Source of the DNA: Dicaeum eximium
Lineage: Eukaryota > Chordata > Aves > Passeriformes > Dicaeidae
Assembly: GCA_013396995.1 (NCBI GenBank)
Contig: VWZP01007832.1
Span: 2,556,313 to 2,620,312, forward strand
Reading direction: 5' to 3'
DNA length: 64,000 bases
Below, piece after piece: positions 60,401 through 64,000 of this stretch; within the stretch, counting starts at the first letter, position 1, and the number at the start of each line of letters is the position of its first letter. The notes under the pieces are model-generated. The model was not told the DNA's origin. It ran no database searches and saw only the letters and a list, made by a program, of their open reading frames with translations. The translations under genes and the position numbers were made by a program.

Positions 60401-62719
60401 TTGTTGAAGATACATGTAATTTTTTTTCTTGTGTAGGTGCTTGTACATGTTAACCAAATCTACTTTTTGTTCCTTCTTTTAGTAAACTAAACAGATTGAT
60501 CTCCATGTGCTACCAAAAGGCATTTTCTCTTGACCTCAAATAATTAATGATTCTTAATTAGCAATTATTTCTGCACCATTTTCAGTGTTTTAACATGGTT
60601 TGAAGTATAAAAACAGCAGAATGAAACAGTATTTTAACATCTGTCTGTCTGTGTCTGCATACAGGTAAAATTGTCCTGTCCTCTGCTCCGATTTCTTGCT
60701 ACATACCCATTTATATATACAAAATTATATTAATCCATTCTGCCAGAGCAGCATGCTGAGAACTAATGTCTACTCTGCCCCTTTAATCCTTTTCAGAAGC
60801 TGCTTTTAGGGGAAAAGGTTGCCTGTTCCTAGTGTTGAACTGTGTGTCAAATGTGTCAGTTTGTTTTTTGTTCAAAAGCACCTAGTTTACTAAGCAGTCC
60901 AGTCATATAGAGCTTAATAAGCTCTGTATGACTTTATTGTCCTCACTATTTTTCATGTCTCCAGGCTTTGCATCACTTGCAAATTGCACTGGAAATTTAT
61001 ATGTATTTCAGACATGAAAATTCCAGTGGCTTCAGGCCCAGTATCAGTTCCTCTGGACTCCACTTCCCACACAATCAGAGAGTGGCTAAGCTAGGAAGGG
61101 ACTGCTGGAGATCAGCTGTCCAACTCCCCTCTCAAGCAGGAACATTTCAAGCAGGTTGCACAGAACCATCTCCAGATGGCTTCCAGTGTCTTCAAGAGCA
61201 GAGATTTCACTACATCATTGGGCAGCCTGTGTTAGTGCTCAGTCACACTCACTCTGAAAAAGTCTCTCCTGATGTTTGGAGGGAATCTCCAGTGTTTCAG
61301 TTTGTGCCATTGCCTCTGGTCCTTTCACTGGCAACCAGTAGTTCTCTCTTCTTTGCACCCTCCCTTCAGGTGTCTGTACATACTGGTGAGACCTTCCTTG
61401 AGCCTTCTCTTCTCTAGGCTAAATAGCCACAGCACTCTCAGCCTTTTCTTGTAGGGGAGATGCTCCAGTGCCATCATTACCTTCATGGTTCTTTGCTGAA
61501 CTCTCTCCAGTTTGCCCATGTCTCTCCTGCTTTTAATTAAAATACATTTTCATGAATAGTTGTAATAATAATGTATAATAATGTAATAATGACTGCTGTT
61601 AACCTTTGTGCTAGAAACGGTACATGGTTATATGGATTTAGAATGAATGTTTAGTATTCAGCCTTTACATCCATTTCCTTTAGCTTGGTGCTCTATACTT
61701 ACACCCATAGTTATTCTTTTGTAGGAATAGAATAGGGTTTTGAAAATTTTTGAATATATGCAGAAGCTGTTAACATGGCACTTAAAGTGCTACGTGTTAA
61801 ACACAGGAATAAATGGAAATTAATCATTTTGTAGAGTGAATTGGATCCAGTTTTGAATCTATGGGGGGTTTTCTTGCTATTTAAATCCTTATTTAAATGG
61901 TGAATTTTAATGCTTGTGTACTCCAGTGCTCTATTCTATTCTTGGAAGAATGCTGAAGGGCACAAGTTAGAATTCATTTGTATTTATCTAGTTTTAAATT
62001 ATCACTGTGATTTAGGACTTTGAAGATGAAAGAAATTGCGGAGACACAGAATCTACTCCTTAGCAATAGTCAAGAGTGCTAAACATTTAATTGATATAAT
62101 AAAATTTATTTTGCTCAGCCCTTGATAGAACTAACATTCTTAGTCAAATTCTTCATGGCCCTAGGCTTGCAGTCAGTGATTGTATACTGCTGCTTCAAAT
62201 TATTTTAGTTGCAGTTGAGTGAAGTATCTTTTCATGCTTGTGTGTCCTAAACCAATACATATTATCCCTACACTTGCTCTGTGAGTGTTGCAAGTTGCTG
62301 TTTTGGGCTACCCTGTGTGTAGCTGCCCATGAAGCTCTTTGTTGAGAGATACAGAGGGAAATGTAGCTGAACTTCTGTCTCTTGCCTTCATATGCTCTCG
62401 TGTTTGCCAAACCCAAACTGCTATAAATTCACCATTAAGAAGCGTTTGTTTAGATGCGAAGAAGAAAAGAGTAAAGAGCAGCAAAGATGGATATGCAGAT
62501 TCAGAAGTAAAGTATAACATTGAATTCTATTTCTTTTAATTTTTCTCTCTAGATTCCCTCTGGCCAAAGATTCGTGTTCCCCTGAAAGTTGTTAGGACTG
62601 CAGAAAACAAACTTAGCAACCGCTTCTTCCCTTATGATGAGATTGAAACAGAAGCAGTGTTGGCTATTGATGATGATATCATTATGCTAACCTCAGATGA
62701 ACTCCAGTTTGGCTATGAG
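10733..62719 (+). CDS. EXT2: EXT2, exostosin-2 heparan sulfate copolymerase subunit, N-terminal 554 residues (9 coding exons; C-terminus outside window)
   Basis: EXT2 pairs with EXT1 in the Golgi to build the heparan sulfate chain of alternating GlcA and GlcNAc. Spliced exons are 10733..11268, 11441..11530, 16241..16357, 18730..18925, 22245..22384, 23263..23356, 41173..41304, 49958..50147 and 62553..62719, giving 1662 bases with consistent phases. Residues 24-46 form a type II membrane anchor after a basic patch (K19, K21, R23). A Cys-rich stretch follows (C85, C90, C96). The exostosin (GT47-type) domain runs to about residue 390, and the GT64 domain starts near F456 (FTAVVLTYDRVESLF). The DDD motif is at residues 538-540. 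The start is the first in-frame ATG after an in-frame TGA and matches the known MCAS start. In humans, loss of EXT2 causes hereditary multiple exostoses. No frameshift or premature stop is seen. Confidence 0.97.
11441..11530 (+). CDS. EXT2: EXT2 second coding exon (to part of residue 209)
   Basis: The acceptor is TTTTGCTGTAG|GTGGGA and the donor is GATAG|GTATGT. It encodes WDRGTNHLLFNMLPGG and PPDYNTALDVPRD, a highly conserved exostosin-domain block. The intron before it is only 172 bases, the shortest in the gene here. Confidence 0.97.
11531..16240 (+). other. EXT2: EXT2 intron, 4.7 kb
   Basis: No gene content is seen. The one notable structure is the hairpin cluster at 15458-15513. The minus-strand open frame over about 15022-15492 has no family resemblance and overlaps that hairpin. 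Confidence 0.7.
15458..15513. repeat. Adjacent perfect inverted repeats (hairpin cluster)
   Basis: CATTGTGCCTTTTCCC (15458-15473) pairs perfectly with 15479-15494 across a 5-base loop. CACAATGCAGG (15488-15498) pairs perfectly with 15503-15513 across a 4-base loop. The word CATTGTG therefore appears sense, antisense, sense. The two hairpins share bases and so are mutually exclusive in full. Confidence 0.9.
16241..16357 (+). CDS. EXT2: EXT2 third coding exon (residues to about 247)
   Basis: The acceptor is TATTTTCCAG|AGCTCT and the donor is CCAGG|GTAAAG. It encodes ALLAGGGFSTWTYRQGY, then DVSIPVYSPL and the sequence up to ERGP. The split glycine codon is completed in the next exon. Confidence 0.96.
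16471..16502. repeat. Overlapping inverted repeats
   Basis: AGAGCTGTT (16471-16479) pairs with AACAGCTCT (16483-16491). TTTTAACAGC (16479-16488) pairs with GCTGTTAAAA (16493-16502). These form two alternative perfect hairpins with 3- and 4-base loops. Confidence 0.85.
17146..17163 (-). promoter_or_regulatory. Candidate CTCF binding site
   Basis: The minus strand reads TGGCCACTGGATGGCGCT. Against the commonly quoted consensus TGGCCACYAGRKGGCRSY it matches 17 of 18 positions; the only difference is G for A at position 9. It lies in a small CpG-containing, GC-richer patch (about 17130-17230) within AT-rich intron. Binding is inferred. Confidence 0.45.
18730..18925 (+). CDS. EXT2: EXT2 fourth coding exon (residues about 248-313)
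   Basis: The acceptor is ATTTTTCAG|TCCTCG and the donor is CTTCAG|GTAAGG. It encodes RRYFLLSSQMALHPEYRLEL, then VLILDKCTNLSDG and QVFDYPQVLQ. It contains several substitutions relative to the human protein as I remember it, mostly conservative. It ends in phase 0. Confidence 0.96.
18926..22244 (+). other. EXT2: EXT2 intron, 3.3 kb
   Basis: Non-coding, AT-rich. It has a short tandem duplication near 20781-20818 (TGACTTGGGAT repeated). I see no gene or recognisable mobile element. Confidence 0.7.
22245..22384 (+). CDS. EXT2: EXT2 fifth coding exon (residues 314 to about 359)
   Basis: The acceptor is TGTTGACAG|GAGTCT and the donor is GGAAGAG|GTATGT. It encodes ESTFCVVLRGARLGQAVLSD, then LQAGCVPVIIADSYILPFSE. 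This is the most conserved C-terminal block of the exostosin domain, the probable nucleotide-sugar binding half. Confidence 0.97.
22385..23262 (+). other. EXT2: EXT2 intron, 0.88 kb
   Basis: I see nothing in it beyond the splice signals. Confidence 0.75.
23263..23356 (+). CDS. EXT2: EXT2 sixth coding exon (residues about 360-391)
   Basis: The acceptor is TTTTCTTGTAG|GGCCTC and the donor is AGACAG|GTAAAG. It encodes ASVVIPEEKMPEMYNILQSI and PQRQIEEMQRQ, the helix that ends the exostosin domain. It ends in phase 0. Confidence 0.97.
26875..26905 (+). repeat. (GTTT)n simple repeat
   Basis: Consecutive GTTT units with two lengthened T runs. Confidence 0.85.
33290..33356 (+). repeat. G-free A/C-rich tract
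   Basis: 67 bases without a single G on the + strand, mostly A and C, including CAAAAAAACC and ATCAAAAAACCCC. It is the opposite-strand counterpart of the T/G tracts elsewhere in the window. Confidence 0.75.
41173..41304 (+). CDS. EXT2: EXT2 seventh coding exon (residues 392-435)
   Basis: The acceptor is CTCTTTACAG|GCAAGG and the donor is GCTGTG|GTAAGT. It encodes ARWFWEAYFRSMKAIALATL, then IINDRIYPYAAISYEEWND and PPAV, the linker between the two catalytic domains. It is exactly 44 codons, phase 0 at both ends. Confidence 0.97.
41574..41628 (+). repeat. (ATTT)n followed by (CA)9 microsatellite
   Basis: ATTT units run to about 41592. After a short interruption, nine CA units occupy 41611-41628, preceded by diverged CACT copies. 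The short local open frame reading alternating Thr-His is this repeat translated. Confidence 0.9.
48437..48485. repeat. Compound (AT)n microsatellite
   Basis: (AT)15 at 48437-48466, then the word TTCTGAA, then a second AT run to 48485. TTCTGAA also precedes the first AT run, so the unit seems to have been duplicated as a block. Confidence 0.92.
49958..50147 (+). CDS. EXT2: EXT2 eighth coding exon (residues 436 to about 498)
   Basis: The acceptor is TTCCTTCACAG|AAATGG and the donor is CCAGAAG|GTAAAA. It encodes KWSSVSNPLFLPLIPPQSQG, then FTAVVLTYDRVESLFRVITE and LLVVWNNQNKNPPE. The GT64 glycosyltransferase domain begins at F456. Confidence 0.97.
55946..56362 (+). mobile_element. Solo LTR of an endogenous retrovirus (ERVL-like, class III type)
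   Basis: The element begins TGTCCTGGTCTGACTGGG and ends AAACCATGACA, so it has TG...CA ends. Its interior has the T-rich and CTCCCC-rich layout of avian ERVL-type LTRs, and its 3' part is rich in GAGAGAGTGAGAG. The flanks are TAGTG on the left and CAGTG on the right, a 5-bp target duplication with one mismatch; class III elements make 5-bp duplications. No internal gag or pol sequence adjoins it, so it is a solo LTR. At 417 bases it may carry internal deletions. The family name is from memory. Confidence 0.7.
59141..59159. repeat. 19-bp palindrome
   Basis: GTCCTTCTA and TAGAAGGAC are perfect reverse complements separated by a single base. It is a short hairpin with no assigned role. Confidence 0.8.
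59334..59396 (+). repeat. T/G tract ending in long G runs (possible G-quadruplex)
   Basis: Repeated GGTTTT and TTTGGG words lead into 8 G (59378-59385), one T, then 10 G (59387-59396). The G runs are long enough to fold as a quadruplex on the coding strand. Confidence 0.7.
61072..61531 (-). mobile_element. CR1 LINE fragment, 3' part, antisense orientation
   Basis: On the minus strand, 61325-61519 encodes a degenerate CR1 ORF2 C-terminus with KLERVQQRTMKVMMALEHL, then LWLFSLEKRRLKEGL and YRHLKGGCKEE. The 3' non-coding part on the + strand shows GGGCAGCCTGTGTTAGTGCT and CAGTTTGTGCCATTGCCTCT, typical of CR1. It differs from the fragment near 8.0 kb in its 3' sequence, so the two belong to different CR1 subfamilies. 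Boundaries are approximate. Confidence 0.88.
62553..62719 (+). CDS. EXT2: EXT2 ninth coding exon (residues about 499-554)
   Basis: The acceptor is TTTCTCTCTAG|ATTCCC and the donor is CTATGAG|GTAAGA. It encodes SLWPKIRVPLKVVRTAENKL, then SNRFFPYDEIETEAVLAID and DDIIMLTSDELQFGYE. The DDD triplet (538-540) is the metal and UDP-sugar coordinating motif of GT64. The exon ends in phase 0; the next exon is not in the window. Confidence 0.97.
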
Positions 62720-64000
62720 GTAAGAGAATTGTTTTTTCCCTGTCTCTTAGGCTGTTCACTTCAACATTGTATATAAAGTGTATATGAAGTGTATATAAAG
62801 TGGAGGAAGCACTGTACAGTCGCTGATTCAGATTGCATCTCTCTTTTGTTGCATCTCTCATAACAGTTCAATGCTGACTGAAATAGTTCTACAAATAGTC
62901 ATTACTTTATTGAAAAACCTGCCAGCTAAGAGGTTTTCACTAACTGGCACAGGAGTGCCAAGAGACTCCAGAAAATGTTGTAGTGGAATTAGTGTAGTGG
63001 AAGCAGTCTGAAGACTGAACTCTGCATTCTTCTTAACAACTTCAGATAAATCAGAAATGCTAGCCAAGTGAACATGTCTTGATGGACAAGACAAGTTTCC
63101 AAGATTAAGTGTTGGGAACAGAGGAGGCCTCCTGGGGACATGCTGAAGTAAGGTGGAGTGCAGTGGAAAGAAGAACTGAGGAATTTCAAGGAGGGGACAC
63201 TGGATCATGTGCTTGAAATGGCAAAGCTTCAACAGCTGGTGTTGTGATGAGGGTGTGGACAAAAAGAGAGCTTGTCCAAATCAGTTACTCATGGCGGTAC
63301 AAAGAGGTGTCTTCAAGGTACTAGAATTGTTTGTTAAAAGTACACTTGAAGCAACATTGTTGTCTTCCTTCCAAAACTATGTTTTGAATTAGGTATTTTT
63401 TGTCTGCCATTTGTATTTGAGTGTATGACATAGTCCATAATCTAATATTGCTGTTATATGTGTGTATTTAAGATAAAGATGCTGTATTTGTAAACAGAAA
63501 CATTAGAAAATGTAATACTGTGTTTTAAGAAAGCTTTGAATTATTAAGTCATACCTGTGCATGCATTATCAACAGCAAAACAACACTGTTGGCTTCCTGT
63601 GTGAGAGCTAGAACATGAAACTGTTACCTAAGCTGAATGAAATCATGAAAACTGCATCTCTAAGGTGGAGAAAGCTAGTGAAATGTGATAGTTGTCCAAT
63701 TTTTAGCAATCCTAAGTGCAGTTAATACAAATGATATTTAAAAAAATATGTTGGACGTATTTCTTTAACATATGTACATGTGGGGTGAAATATTGCTCTT
63801 TCTCCCTGTCGAGTAAAAGAGACTGTTAGCAAGTAACAAGCTTTTGGACTCCAGAAATGTCTTGTGATGATGTAGGTATGCTGAAGTAATAACAAAGATG
63901 TTAAGTAGTGGAGACAGAGGTTTCATCTATCATTTGTGTCTCCAGAAAGGAAATACTTTCCTTGCCAGGTTAAGAGTAGTGAGGTAATACATGAAGTGTG
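62720..64000 (+). other. EXT2: EXT2 intron, start (continues beyond window)
   Basis: Non-coding. It begins at the donor GAG|GTAAGA. It has a three-copy 11-bp tandem repeat near its start and nothing else recognised. Confidence 0.7.
62769..62801 (+). repeat. 3 x 11-bp tandem repeat
   Basis: GTATATAAAGT, GTATATGAAGT and GTATATAAAGT lie head to tail, starting 50 bases after the exon donor. Confidence 0.9.

Larger units (their letters stand above)
50148..62552 (+). other. EXT2: EXT2 intron, 12.4 kb
   Basis: No coding exon was recognised. It holds the solo LTR (55946-56362), a G-run tract (59334-59396) and an antisense CR1 fragment (61072-61531). The rest is AT-rich. Confidence 0.65.

Noticed and set aside
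61325..61519. Minus-strand 64-codon frame as a host gene
   Set aside because: Its sequence is the degenerate C-terminus of CR1 ORF2, so it is reported as part of the mobile element instead.
1..64000. CRISPR arrays, bacterial operons, tRNA or rRNA genes, or a novel multi-gene defence-like system
   Set aside because: I saw no regular spacer-repeat array, no clustered prokaryotic-style genes and no cloverleaf or rRNA signature. The window is intron-rich vertebrate DNA.

Overview
The window is vertebrate nuclear DNA, most likely from a bird. It has split genes with GT-AG introns and an AT-rich background, and it carries two fragments of CR1, the dominant LINE of birds and other sauropsids. It also holds a solo LTR of the type that begins TGTCCTGG and ends CCATGACA, which resembles class III (ERVL-like) LTRs of bird genomes. 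A 79-base run of N and one isolated N show that it comes from a draft assembly. The species cannot be named from this.

There are two genes, both on the + strand. Positions 1-1132 hold the last three coding exons of ACCS, the animal homologue of 1-aminocyclopropane-1-carboxylate synthase, followed by its 3' UTR. After about 7 kb of intergenic DNA, a CpG island at about 8.88-9.26 kb marks the probable promoter of EXT2 (exostosin-2). The first EXT2 coding exon starts at 10733. Nine coding exons in the window encode residues 1-554, and all junction phases agree. The remaining C-terminal part, roughly 160 residues by comparison with the human protein, lies beyond the right edge. The order ACCS then EXT2 on the same strand matches the human 11p11.2 arrangement as I remember it.

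EXT2 is a Golgi type II membrane glycosyltransferase. It pairs with EXT1 to polymerise the heparan sulfate backbone. The window shows the transmembrane anchor, the whole exostosin (GT47-type) domain and the first part of the C-terminal GT64 domain, including the Asp-Asp-Asp motif at residues 538-540. ACCS has no known functional link to EXT2; the two are only neighbours.

About 96% of the window is intronic or intergenic. I read it for regulatory and structural signals. The better candidates are an overlapping upstream ORF at the EXT2 start codon, a near-consensus CTCF site in a small CpG-rich patch (17146-17163), a sense-antisense-sense hairpin cluster (15458-15513), the solo LTR with an almost intact 5-bp target duplication (55941-56367), and MEF2-like and MYB-like clusters upstream of EXT2. 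I found no CRISPR array, no tRNA or rRNA gene, and no sign of a novel multi-gene system. This looks like an ordinary conserved vertebrate locus.
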